A stretch of DNA of 64,000 nucleotides from NCBI GenBank assembly GCA_963971225.1, contig OZ020269.1, positions 42,925,264 through 42,989,263 of the forward strand, written 5' to 3'. Origin of the DNA: Melieria omissa. Its lineage: Eukaryota > Arthropoda > Insecta > Diptera > Ulidiidae. The position numbers and the translations under genes were made by a program. Of the stretch, positions 54,256 to 63,526 are shown one piece after another; positions within the stretch are counted from its first letter, which is position 1; every line of letters begins with the position of its first letter. The notes beneath the pieces are model-generated. The model saw nothing but the letters and a program-made list of their open reading frames with translations, ran no database searches and was not told the DNA's origin.

Positions 54256-54369
54256 CATAAGGGAAGGACATCGGTTTCCGAAAAATGAAGTGATTCACAA
54301 TGGACCCAACAGGGTATCCGAGTGGAAGTGCCTGACGCACACACCTCTTCCGTAACCTAACCTAACCTA
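54256..54369 (+). mobile_element. 114-bp 3' terminal fragment of the RNase H LINE
   Basis: The + strand copy of the LINE 3' end matches 52359-52471 inverted at over 90 percent by eye and ends in the same (TAACC)n tail at 54353-54369. It is an extremely 5'-truncated insertion. Confidence 0.85.
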
Positions 54370-54483
54370 GTCTTTCTCATTCTTTCTACTTTATTCTATT
54401 TGATTGAACTAATTCCAATTTATTAAGGTACGCACTGGTATATATGTACATTTTTTCAATAAAACATTTTTAATTTTTTTCAG

Positions 54484-54569
54484 TGAAATTGATGCTGGAA
54501 CTTATACTGTAAAGGCAATGTCTGGTACAGAATCCATAACCTATTCAGCTCAGTTAGCTGTGGGACAAG
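54484..54569 (+). CDS. Host gene exon: end of the first Ig I-set domain
   Basis: An 86-nt exon between acceptor TTTTTTTCAG (ending 54483) and donor GTATTT (54570). It completes the split serine codon and reads SEIDAGTYTVKAMSGTESIT then YSAQLAVGQ. DAGTYT is the classic Ig F-strand motif. It ends in phase 1. Confidence 0.85.
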
Positions 54570-54916
54570 GTATTTGATTTTTAATTTGATTAGGTGGAAG
54601 TAAGTGATTTGCCCTTTATAATTATAACCATCCTCATTATGTTGTACAAGGTGTTCGATCTATACTTAACAGATGAAAACTATCAATAACTTAGTGAAAA
54701 ATGCACTAATCCTTCGATTAAAATTTTATTTGATTCAATACAATTTATTAGTTTAGTTAGATTAAACAACATTTCCAGTGGCGCACATTTGGGCTCGTTT
54801 TCCTGAATTTTTTTATAACATTTTAACGCATTTCTTAGGTTACGGCGCCGATCCTCGCGAATATTGGCCTTCAGAGAGTCTAATGTTTGCAGTTTATTAG
54901 TGTACACATTTTATTT

Positions 54917-55228
54917 AGGTATCATGGCACGTTCGAAAGGGGAATTTTTAATGATTTACAAAATTATTTATTTTTCAGCTCCTTTATTATCAATCTTTTA
55001 GAAAATCCGGAGATTAAGTGTCCGCAATGGAGAATGTGTCTTTCTTTCTACGCGACTTCAGCTCCATCTATATAAGAGACAATATGATATAATCATATTT
55101 TTTTGTGTTCCTTAAACCTTCAATATATTGTAAAAAAATTTTCAATAAGATTGATAATAAAGGAGCTGAAAAATTAATAATTTTGTAAATCATTAAAAAT
55201 TCCCCTTTCTAACGTGCCATGATACCTT
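54917..55228. mobile_element. Foldback element, arms about 90 bp
   Basis: Bases 54917-55003 are repeated inverted at about 55138-55228 (GGTATCATGGCACGTT at the tips, CAGCTCCTTTATTATCAATC inside) with about 135 bp between. No coding frame is present. Confidence 0.85.
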
Positions 55229-55640
55229 AAAGTTGCTCCACCGGAAAGAATCCGGCGCTGTTAAATCGGGCGAGCGAGGAGTCCAGTCGAAATCATCGTT
55301 TTTAGTGACGAAATGTCGAGGGAATATTGCCTTCAGTAGATTCATCGTCTGCCAAGCCGGTTTGTCGCGCCATCCTTGGAAAAATCGGTGCTCATGGACC
55401 GACATCGTTTACCATTGACGGTTACACTACGGCTTTCGTCATCCTTAAACGGTGTGGAAAGGAGGTCCCGGGGCTCTCATGGACATCTTCACGAACAGCC
55501 TATATGTTCTACTAGCTCCGCTATGTACGCATTCGCATAGGTTTATGCACAGTTGAAACATTCCCGCAAGACTCGAATTTCCGCTCGAGGGACATTATTG
55601 TGTTCACTGAAAGCAGTGGGCCATCGCGGTGCTTTTTCCG
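55225..55640 (-). pseudogene. mariner-like transposase C-terminal remnant
   Basis: The minus-strand frame 55405-55193 contains AWQTMNLLKAIFPRHFVTKN and WTPRSPDLTAPDSF, the region of the last catalytic Asp in mariner-type transposases. Upstream, pieces such as HNNVPRAEIRVLRECF near 55590 may be the N-terminal region. The right side of the foldback element abuts it. Confidence 0.55.
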
Positions 55641-56147
55641 GTGTAGCACTCCATGGTTAAAGTTGTACTGAATATACGTTTAAAAAATTCTGTAAAAGAA
55701 GCAAGTCAAGTGCCAAATATAGATGAAATAATCTGGTATATTGTAATGATGCGGTTGAGTAGAATACTGATCAGTGATCACTGATGCAAACAGGCGAGAC
55801 AAATATAATAATCCATACCAGAATTATTTTCATCAAAGATTTTCCAATTTTATACCAATTAAATTTGAACATTTTATAATAAAGCGTTTTATATTCATAA
55901 CCGGTGGCGGTCAAAGCGCGGGGATGTCTAGGGCGACATATTGGGAGAGGTAGCAAATCACCCTTACAAGATTGGCGGCATGGGCACTGTAACATCAATC
56001 ACATTTAGCGGTAATGGTGATGCCAAAGTATAGAAACTCATTGGTCACATGTCTCAGAGACCCTAGCCGCTGTGCCGCAAGCGACATTTGAAACAAATGA
56101 ATACTAATATTTCCTTGTTCTTTTTTGTTAAACTTTATTTTTTCAAG
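55641..56147. other. Intron tail before the next exon
   Basis: No gene recognised. It ends in a pyrimidine-rich tract and the acceptor TTTTTTCAAG at 56147. Confidence 0.5.
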
Positions 56148-56283
56148 TGCCTGGACATGATGAAACAAAGACTAATGTTGCGCCTATTTTTCTTGTGAGA
56201 TTAAAGGATGCCGAAATGCTTGAGGAAAGCTTATTTCGCTTTATGATCAAAGTTATGGGCGATCCAAAACCAAACGTAACATT
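56148..56283 (+). CDS. Host gene exon: second Ig I-set domain, first half
   Basis: A 136-nt exon, phase 1 in and phase 2 out. It reads VPGHDETKTNVAPIFLVRLK, DAEMLEESLFRFMIKVMGDP and KPNVT. GDPKPNVT is the usual C-strand approach of an I-set domain. The acceptor is AAG rather than CAG. I place the donor at GTTCGT (56284), since only this choice keeps frame with the next exon and yields NVTFFKNGKE. The better-looking GTAACA at 56276 would shift the frame. Confidence 0.7.
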
Positions 56284-56340
56284 GTTCGTAATTTATATTT
56301 TGGATTATGATTCTTGTTATAAAACGATTATTTATTTCAG
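56284..56340 (+). other. 57-nt intron
   Basis: It has a weak donor GTTCGT and a good acceptor TTATTTCAG. The length is a multiple of three and no in-frame stop occurs, so an unspliced transcript would add 19 residues. Confidence 0.6.
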
Positions 56341-56525
56341 TTTCAAAAATGGCAAGGAGTTATATGAAATTGATAATAGAATCCAAATTATTCGCGAAAA
56401 AGATTACCTGGGTTACTATGAATTAGTTATACATGACGTAGAAAAAGCGGATGCTGGCGTTTACCTTTGTAAAGCAGTAAATAAATATGGAGAAGCGCAA
56501 TGTGAAGCGAATGTCACCACAGTAG
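56341..56525 (+). CDS. Host gene exon: second Ig I-set domain, second half
   Basis: A 185-nt exon reading FKNGKELYEIDNRIQIIREK, YLGYYELVIHDVEKADAGVY and LCKAVNKYGEAQCEANVTTV. It has the DAGVYLCKAVNKYGE F-G strands with cysteine, typical of titin-like I-set domains. The donor is GTAATA at 56526, again in phase 1. No further exon is visible before the window ends, so the gene continues outside. Confidence 0.9.
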
Positions 56526-56647
56526 GTAATAACTAGGTATCGGATATATATGCACACAAAATATGCACGAAATATGCAAAATATATGCAAATATATGCAC
56601 TCCGGCCAGGTCGAACCGATGAAGCTTCAAACATGAAATTTGCAGTA

Positions 56648-57217
56648 CACCTAAGTCTGTTTTTACACGGTCTTTTTTTACACGGTTTTGATATAACACG
56701 GTTTGAAAATTGAATATTTTTAATTTTTTTACACGATTTTATTCCATTTAGCACGATTTGAAATTTTATGTACTTAAATTTTTTTTGTCAAATTTAATTT
56801 TTGCGAAGTATGTTCATATCACAAAAAAGTATTTATGAAAGAAAAAAGTCTGAAACCATCGATAGTATCGATAGTGCTATCGATAGTTTGCGAACACTAG
56901 CTTAAAGATTTAAGTGAATTCCCTTTTAGCGCGTACAAGCAATTTTTACTGGTCAAAGCAAATGTGAATAGCACTAATTTAGGGGAATTCCCTTTATGTG
57001 CATACAATAAAATTTACTGGTCAGAGCAATTGAAACGTGTTAATATTTTGTGAACTGTCAATGCAATAAGACGTGTTTGGTAAAGAAATTTTAATAGGTT
57101 TTAGAGATTAGGAACAAATCACCCATTTTTGTATACGATCAATGTCTTTTTTTACACGGTTTTTTTTTACACGGCTTCTTCTGGAACCAATCTACCGTGT
57201 AAAAACAGACTTAGGTG
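56648..57217. mobile_element. TA-flanked MITE, 570 bp (Tc1/mariner/pogo type)
   Basis: TIRs of about 23 bp start CACCTAAGTCTGTTTTTACA. TA flanks at 56646-56647 and 57218-57219. Extra TTTACACGG words repeat inside both ends. No transposase is present. A TATCGATA cluster lies at 56858-56886. Confidence 0.85.
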
Positions 57218-57289
57218 TATAGGTATATCTTGGAAAATTAACCTTCGTTAAAAAGGTTTTTCTTGAAATTCGGGATCTAAAGGGGCTAA

Positions 57290-57968
57290 ACATGGGTTAA
57301 GGTTTTGTATGAAAAAAAAACTCATTTTAATGAGCCTATTGATTTCAAATTTGGTGAAAACATTTCAAATAAAAAATAATTTGATACGTATTTTTCAATT
57401 TTTCGAAAATCAAAACTTTATGGGGTTAACCAAGGGTTAAGGTTCGTATACGGAAAGACTACGACAAAAATCGAACCGATAGGCCTATTAACTTAAAAAT
57501 TTGTATATATATATTTTATATATTTTTTACTTTTGTGAAAATCTAAATTTAACGAGGTAAGCCAAGGTTTAACTGTTTGTATGGGGAAACCAAATTGTTT
57601 GGCCCGTTTGACTTCCAATTTGGTAAAAGTACTTCAAATGCAAAATAATCAAACACGTGTTTCTCAGTTTTTGTTTAATCGAAATCAAACAGGGTAAACT
57701 AAGGGTTAAAAGGTTGTATGGATAAGCATGATTTAATGGGGTTTTTGTCTTCAAACTTGGTTAAAGTTTAACAAATGATAAATAAAAAGAAACGTGTTTT
57801 TTTATTTTTTCGAATATCGAAATTTGACGGGTCAACGATGGGTTAAGAGTTTGTATACAGAAACATAATTTAAGGGGTCAAATTACTTAAAATATGACGA
57901 AAGCCCTTCAAATAAGATATAATTAGACAGTTAGTTTCTCGAACGAATCTGACTGGGTCAACGAAAGA
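57290..57968. repeat. Tandem array of about 135-bp units
   Basis: Units begin near 57290, 57421, 57556, 57690, 57828 and 57950 with GGGTYAACNANGGGTTAA-like starts and a TTTGTATRNRRAAAC second block. Units are strongly diverged. TTAA MITE 5 inserted into the last one. Confidence 0.75.
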
Positions 57969-57972
57969 TTAA

Positions 57973-59204
57973 TACTATGCCGTCCGGCGACACCACAGTG
58001 GCGTCGCACAGTGGGGCGTCCGTGGCCAAAAATAAAAAAGACCAAATCTTTATTCTGAAAAAATAAGTAAGCACGAGCGAAGCTAAATCTCCAACTAAGC
58101 TGTATCAAAAGGAATTTTTAAAAAATTTTAAGTTTTGTAGTCTCACGAAGGTTTTAAATTTTATGTATTGCCTATACACAAATTTAAGGAAAAATAGAAA
58201 TTTAACCTTGCAAAACTAAAGATTTTTTTCTTATGGTTACAGTTATTATTTTTAGATACCTGATTTTTTTTTTTATGTTATAGGTTTTTACAGTCTGTTA
58301 ATGCTTTTGTTTTTGTTTTGGTTATTACTGTTCGCTAACTGTTGTTATTTAACGTAGAGCCATTTTGAGCTCTAGCAAAAGTTTAAGTGCAAACTTCAAA
58401 ATTGAATATCTCGAAAAGCCCTAGGGAGCCTTTCCAATTTCGATTGTTTCACTAAATTACAAGTATGTAGAATACGTTTGCAAAGTTTCAGCTGCAGAGG
58501 CCTGCAGACCTGCATGTAATTCATTTTTTATAGTGGCATCTTTCCTACAAATTCGTAAGCTATTTCATGTGTAGCTGCCGCCGCGTAATTTAACTCGACC
58601 GGCTGGCACTACAAATGCATGCAAATATTTTTGGAAATAAACTTAAGAGCGAATTGAAATGGGGCTAACATAAAAAACATCAAAAACTTAAAAAAAATGC
58701 CAAAATATACATATCTACCGATTAATTCATTTGATGCTTATTATCCTAGTAATATTGACTGTAAAATTTTATCTTTCTAGTGTTAGTAGTTACCAAGTTA
58801 TCGAATAACAAAGATTTTTTCAAAATAGAGGGGGGCGTGGCAGTAGTCCAATTTTCACAAGTTTTCGTATTTTTTTTAATTACGCTAAAAAAATGGGCAG
58901 ATACCGAATTTCGTCAAAATTAAACCACGTTTACTATTTTTGGCCATGCGATGTATGGGGACGCCCCACTGTGCGTCGTGAGCAAACTACCGGCCAACAG
59001 CCGGCGTCACAGTGGTGCGCGAATTATAAAAAACAAACAAATTTTGTTTAGAACTTATGAAAACTAACGATGAGATTAGTAAAACTTAACAATTCATAGT
59101 CTCCCTATAATGTCAAAAACGGCCCGCGACAAGCCAAGTAATCCGTATAAGCGCTGCCGGCGCCAAGCGAATAAATGTTTACAAGACGTGCGGACGGCAA
59201 AGTG
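57973..59204. mobile_element. TTAA-flanked MITE 5, interrupted by Transib (260 bp net)
   Basis: TTAA lies at 57969-57972 and 59205-59208. The ends are TACTATGCCGTCCG and CGGACGGCAAAGTG, inverted with two changes. The dyad CCACAGTGG is at 57993-58001. Removing the Transib at 58007-58973 and one copy of its target duplication gives about 260 bp, like MITEs 1 and 3. Confidence 0.75.
58007..58973. mobile_element. Transib-type non-autonomous element, 967 bp
   Basis: The ends are CACAGTGGGGCGTCC and its inverse. The 5-bp duplications CGTCG lie at 58002-58006 and 58974-58978. CACAGTG is the heptamer known from Transib TIRs and V(D)J recombination signals, and the CG-rich 5-bp target is typical of Transib. 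A second shared block TGGCCAAAAATA lies at 14 bp from the left heptamer and 25 bp from the right one. No coding capacity is visible. Confidence 0.75.
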
Positions 59205-59208
59205 TTAA

Positions 59209-59924
59209 AAGAAATTTGATTTATTGAGTATGAAATTCTTCCGTGCTTAGTGTTTCTTATATTCCAGGAATTTAGTGAAATTTGGGAAGTTCAAAAAAGT
59301 TTCAAAAACATTGCGTTTTAAATATAATTAGTTTCTTAACTTGAAGTCCACAAAACAAAACCTTAACTTAAATAATAACCAAACTTAAAATTAAAATAAA
59401 GTAAAGTAAAATTAAAATTAACTATTTATTACAGTAAATAACTAAAATTTGCTCCAAGTTTTCTAGGGTCAGCATATGCCATGCCTATGCTGTACACCAG
59501 CTCTTGGAGTACGAAAACGTTCATTATTTTTGTATGCTGTACTCAGCAATGCCCAAAAAAATAGCTTAGTGAGCCAAACTATAATACCCTCAATAATGAT
59601 CGTAAGAATAACGAAAGTCTGGGCTTGTCGCAGTTTGCAAAACCCTTGCAAAGTGCACGAATTGCAAAAATTGCAGAATATTAATACATATAATACAAGG
59701 GAAAAAGTTTTGTAATTTGGGCAATGTGTGCAACACTAATACCCTTGCTTTATATGGGGGTGCAAGCGTGTGTCAGCTGATTGTAAAAATTCGTTAATTT
59801 TATTTCGTGTACGCGATGGAAGTTGCGACACCTGAAGACACAGTTTAAAAAGACGAATGACTGGCTTGCGTTAACAGGGGTAGGAGTGCTGGAAGAAGAC
59901 GGGAACATAACATAACAACATAAA
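59209..59924. other. No gene recognised
   Basis: AT-rich DNA, with a 79-codon + frame at 59476-59715 lacking known motifs. Confidence 0.45.
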
Positions 59925-60442
59925 TTACACTACTCGACACGAAAAATGCTCCTCAAAATAAAAGTAATTTTTAGACTAATCTTCGGCTGCTGAACACGAA
60001 AAAAAAAAAAATCAAAAAATTTTCTTAAGAAGCGTTTTCGAAAAATCTTCGAAAAACACGTTTTTCCCCTCTTATTTCAGTTATGAACACATATCTCATA
60101 ATCCAACCATCCGACTTACACATGTGGCCCATCGGTAGGTAATTAACTAGCCTTTCCAACGATATATGGATTGTCCAAAACCGATGAGATTTGGGAAGTT
60201 ACTGACGATGAAAGTTGAAAAAATTTGAATTTTTGACCATTTTAAAAAATTATAGATTTTCGAATGGTTTTTTATGGATAAAATAAATGAGCTCCTCTGG
60301 TTTTAAGATCTTAGACGAAAGATATATTATTTGAGCAAATATTAAGCCTAATAGAATTGAAAGAAAAATGACGGAGTGAAAACACCAACTTTTAAAGTTT
60401 TATTTAAAGTTTTAAGGTTTTATTTATATTAATATTTTTTTT

Positions 60443-60716
60443 ATATTTGCGATTGTGCAATGACGAAGATATGGGTATCAAATGAAAGAGGAAAATTGTC
60501 TCCTTTTAACTAAATTTTCTATTTTTAACTTTCAGAACTATGAAATAGAAAAAAATTTAGATGTATGAATCTACAGACTGAAATCCAAAACATTTATGTT
60601 TTGTATACCTGACATATTTTGGTCCTGGAAGTTAAAAAAAAAAATTTAGTTAAAAGGAGACAATTTTCCTCTTTCATTTGATACCCATATCTTCGTCATT
60701 GCACAATCGCAAATAT
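60443..60716. repeat. Inner palindrome arms
   Basis: ATATTTGCGATTGTGCAATG at 60443 is inverted at 60716. About 90 bp per arm (with GATATGGGTATCAAATGAAA and GGAGACAATTTTCCTC) flank a 90-bp loop. Confidence 0.85.
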
Positions 60717-60719
60717 TAA

Positions 60720-61204
60720 CCCATTTTCGCCGTTTTTGCGAAAACAATTATTATTCAAGTAAAATCGATATATATGCTATCAGTTATTCTTAAAAAACTT
60801 ATTTTATATAATTTCATTTTAATTTAAATTCATTTGTCGAACAACGCGCCAACATTGCGTACACGCAACACAGATTCGAGACTTATCTAGAACACGCATA
60901 ATGACACCCAGATAATTCACAAACCAATTATAATTTTTCCTTGCCTTTATGTGAACGTATTTTCATGTCGACCAAAAAAAAGAATTAACGTTTGACAATT
61001 TTTAGTGTGCGATTCAAAATTTGTCTGAAAAACATGTGTCTACATATACAAGTGTGTGTGTCAGTGTGTGTTTTGTAGGTGGTTGAGATATGGAGGTGAA
61101 GAAAGCCTAAGGATATACCTTCCGAACAAAAAAAAATGTATCGCAATACCTCACACACTTTTAAATAGTAACGTTGCGTATACGCAAAAGAGGAAGGAAA
61201 TGGG
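60720..61204. mobile_element. TTAA-flanked MITE 6, inside a palindrome arm, 485 bp
   Basis: TTAA lies at 60716-60719 and 61205-61208. The ends are CCCATTT and AAATGGG. The dyad TTTTCGC...GCGAAAA sits at 60724-60744. Removing it restores the palindrome arm sequence on both sides. Confidence 0.75.
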
Positions 61205-61439
61205 TTAAAAAAAATATTTTAAATGTCTATATCCTTAAAACTTGGATTACGAGATATGTGCTCATAACTGAAATAAAAGGGGAAAACGTGTTTTTCGAAG
61301 ATTTTTCGAAAACGCTTCTTAAGAAAATTTTTTGATTTTCAGTTTCGTGTTCAGCAGCCGAAGATAAGTCTAAAATATACTTTTGTTTTTAGGAGCACGC
61401 GATGAACCCATTTTTTGTCGAGTAGTGTTATTGCAGGAA

Positions 61440-61790
61440 TTGTATTGTGTTGTGTCCACATTACAACAGACTGACGGATGTTTTCGGATGGCGAACTGTG
61501 GCGCTGGCATCCATTTTATGCACTGATTCGCCTCTGTCACTGCCACCTCCATCTTCTCTGCCATATCCAGTTACTCCTGCATCGGAACCAGAACCTTTGT
61601 CTTCAGATGCAGCATCTTCGAAATAGACATAAAGAAATTGGAAAGTGATATTGAAATTCAAGAAATGAAAATAGCTTTACAAGAAAAGAGGATAGAATTA
61701 GAAATGAGAAAGCAAGAAGGGGAAGAAAAATGCAGGAACAAGAAAAGCAACCCTCCTTTAATACGAAATACATAAAATATTTGTAAATTA
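61440..61790 (+). pseudogene. Remnant of a coiled-coil, transposon-associated protein
   Basis: The + strand reads SLPPPSSLPYPVTPASEPEP and, in a shifted frame, DIEIQEMKIALQEKRIELEM. This Pro/Ser-rich then coiled pattern resembles the Myb/SANT-like accessory protein of Harbinger elements. It is weakly supported. Confidence 0.3.
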
Positions 61791-61829
61791 AAATATAAAC
61801 AAAAATGAAATTCGTTTATGTTTTTTTAA

Positions 61830-61909
61830 CCCTCCAATAACCGACAATTTTTTAAACGGCCAAAGCCCAACAATAATTGCTTTTAAAAACGCCGTTGGAC
61901 ATCGCAGGG
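61830..61909. mobile_element. TTAA-flanked mini-element 7, 80 bp
   Basis: TTAA lies at 61826-61829 and 61910-61913, with ends CCCTCC and GCAGGG. Size and form resemble element 4. The short TIR makes this call less certain. Confidence 0.5.
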
Positions 61910-62278
61910 TTAAGTATCAAACATAAGTCAGTAAATTAATAAATATTGTAACATATAATATTAGCAAAACATTTAAAATTACCAAAATAAAAGGAACAAG
62001 TGCAGTATAGCGTACCCTCGGGAAATAAAGGAGAATGTTGCTGTATAGAGCTTGTTTTTTTGAATGTAACAAACTAAACATTTTGCCTGGGAAACGCATT
62101 TTTTTAGGTCGACTCTTTGTCCAAAAAACTTCGTAATCCCCTTAGTCATAATTTTCAGGCAGTGAAGATTGAAGGGGGTTGTACAAAGTACCTGCCTTAT
62201 AAAAAAAGTTTTTAGATCTTCATTTTCTGCTTTATATTTTCAAGAGCATACATTTTGCGGTTTTTCTATGTTTTGATA

Positions 62279-62560
62279 CCTTTTGTGAGGAGGGTCTTTG
62301 CCCGGGCCTAAAAATAATAACCCTGATGGGAATAACTAGGGCATCAGGTTCAGTAAAGTTTTTACAGTAGTTTTCTATTCGAAACAATAAAGTACGTTGG
62401 CTCGCTCCTAAGCAATAACCTTTATAAACGTAATTTCGGCTTCGCGACCAAAAGCATTTCTGCATTCAAGTACCTTTTGTGTGGGCTTCAAAAAAATAGC
62501 CCTCGTTGGAGTTACTAGGGCATCAGGTTCAGTAAAGTGCCTACAGTACTTTTGTATTAA
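62279..62560. repeat. Direct repeat, about 190-bp spacing
   Basis: TACCTTTTGTG...ACTAGGGCATCAGGTTCAGT occurs at 62279 and 62470 with moderate divergence, continuing through ACAGTA(G/C)TTTT. Confidence 0.7.
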
Positions 62561-62614
62561 AACCCTATGATTGTAAAAGAAAGCGCATAAGCATTAACCT
62601 CATCTATACTATTA

Positions 62615-63317
62615 CAGTGCAAGCTCGGTATTCGCGACAGCCCGGTTATCGCGACGGATTAGTTTTTAACATTGCAGGTTCTATAACCGCGACAGTTTAC
62701 GAAAAACGGGGCTCTATTTTCGCCATTTTTTTTTTAATTTTATTGTAGTAAATGGAGTGAAGAGGATAACATGCCCTTAAATATTTTACAAAATATAATT
62801 CAGGAAGAAAACGAAGATCTTTCAACTATCGGTACACTTGTAGCTCAAATCGGTACGAAACATCTTTTCACGAATGCTGACATAAACAACTGGATTCAAG
62901 AAGAATTTCATGTGGAAAGTAATGAGGAGCAAATGGAATTATAAGATCCGGAATCGGAGAATTTCTACGATAGTTGTCATAAGAGAAAACAAAATTAAAG
63001 TGGATGATGCTATAACATCGACAAACTAATGCATACTAATGCATTTTCCAAAGCATAATGGGCTTTGGAAAATGATAAGCGGACAACAGCACTATATGAA
63101 CTACGTGATTCAGCTGTTATTTTAAAAAATAATTTCCCACAAAAGCAACTAAAAATCTCCAATTTCTTTAAAAATATTTAAAATGTAAATGTATCAATAA
63201 AAACAATTCTAATTTTAAAAATTACATAAAATTTTTCAATAAAATGTTTTATCGCGAAAATTCAGTTTTCGCGACAGGTCTGGTTTTTAATCAGTCGCAA
63301 AAATCGAGCTTGCACTG
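62615..63317 (+). mobile_element. pogo/Tigger-like element, 703 bp
   Basis: The ends CAGTGCAAGCTCGGTATTCG and its inverse (with changes) are flanked by TA at 62613-62614 and 63318-63319. GCGACAG words repeat near both ends. The + strand (62772-63180) keeps pieces such as ILQNIIQEENEDLSTIG, WIQEEFHVESNEEQMEL and NFPQKQLKISNFFK, like the C-terminus of Tigger/jerky transposases. Confidence 0.7.
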
Positions 63318-63399
63318 TATATAAAAACAGGAGTGACGTTGCTTTTTTGAGCCACAATCAGGCAAAAACCACTGAACCGATTTAGATGAAATAAGCACC

Positions 63400-63520
63400 A
63401 AACAATTTTTTATGCGGGGGAATGGTACATAGGCTATATGATATTGGCCACGCCCCCTTCTTACGCCCACTATGGTAACAAAACTCATTTATGGTATTCC
63501 TTTGTAAGGCAATATGGGTA
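63400..63520 (-). repeat. Interspersed repeat copy
   Basis: Inverted relative of the 34020-34400 repeat (ATAGCCTATGT, GGGCGTGGCCAAT, TGATACCCATATTG). The class is unknown. Confidence 0.5.
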
Positions 63521-63526
63521 TCATAT

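Larger units (their letters stand above)
59928..61427. mobile_element. Long palindromic DNA transposon, 3-bp duplication TTA
   Basis: The tips are CACTACTCGACA and its inverse, flanked by TTA at 59925-59927 and 61428-61430. The outer arms (59928-60110 and 61240-61427) match closely, including CTTCGGCTGCTGAACACGAA. The inner arms (60443-60536 and 60628-60716) match too. A MITE splits the right arm. TTA fits PIF/Harbinger, but no transposase is present. Confidence 0.75.

Noticed and set aside
52359..54369. A DNA transposon with 113-bp terminal inverted repeats
   Set aside because: The left repeat is the 3' UTR of a LINE with coding sequence directly upstream. The right one is a short 3' fragment of the same LINE in the other direction.
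56276..56340. A 65-nt intron using GTAACA as donor
   Set aside because: It would shift the frame of the next exon. The 57-nt choice gives the expected Ig sequence.
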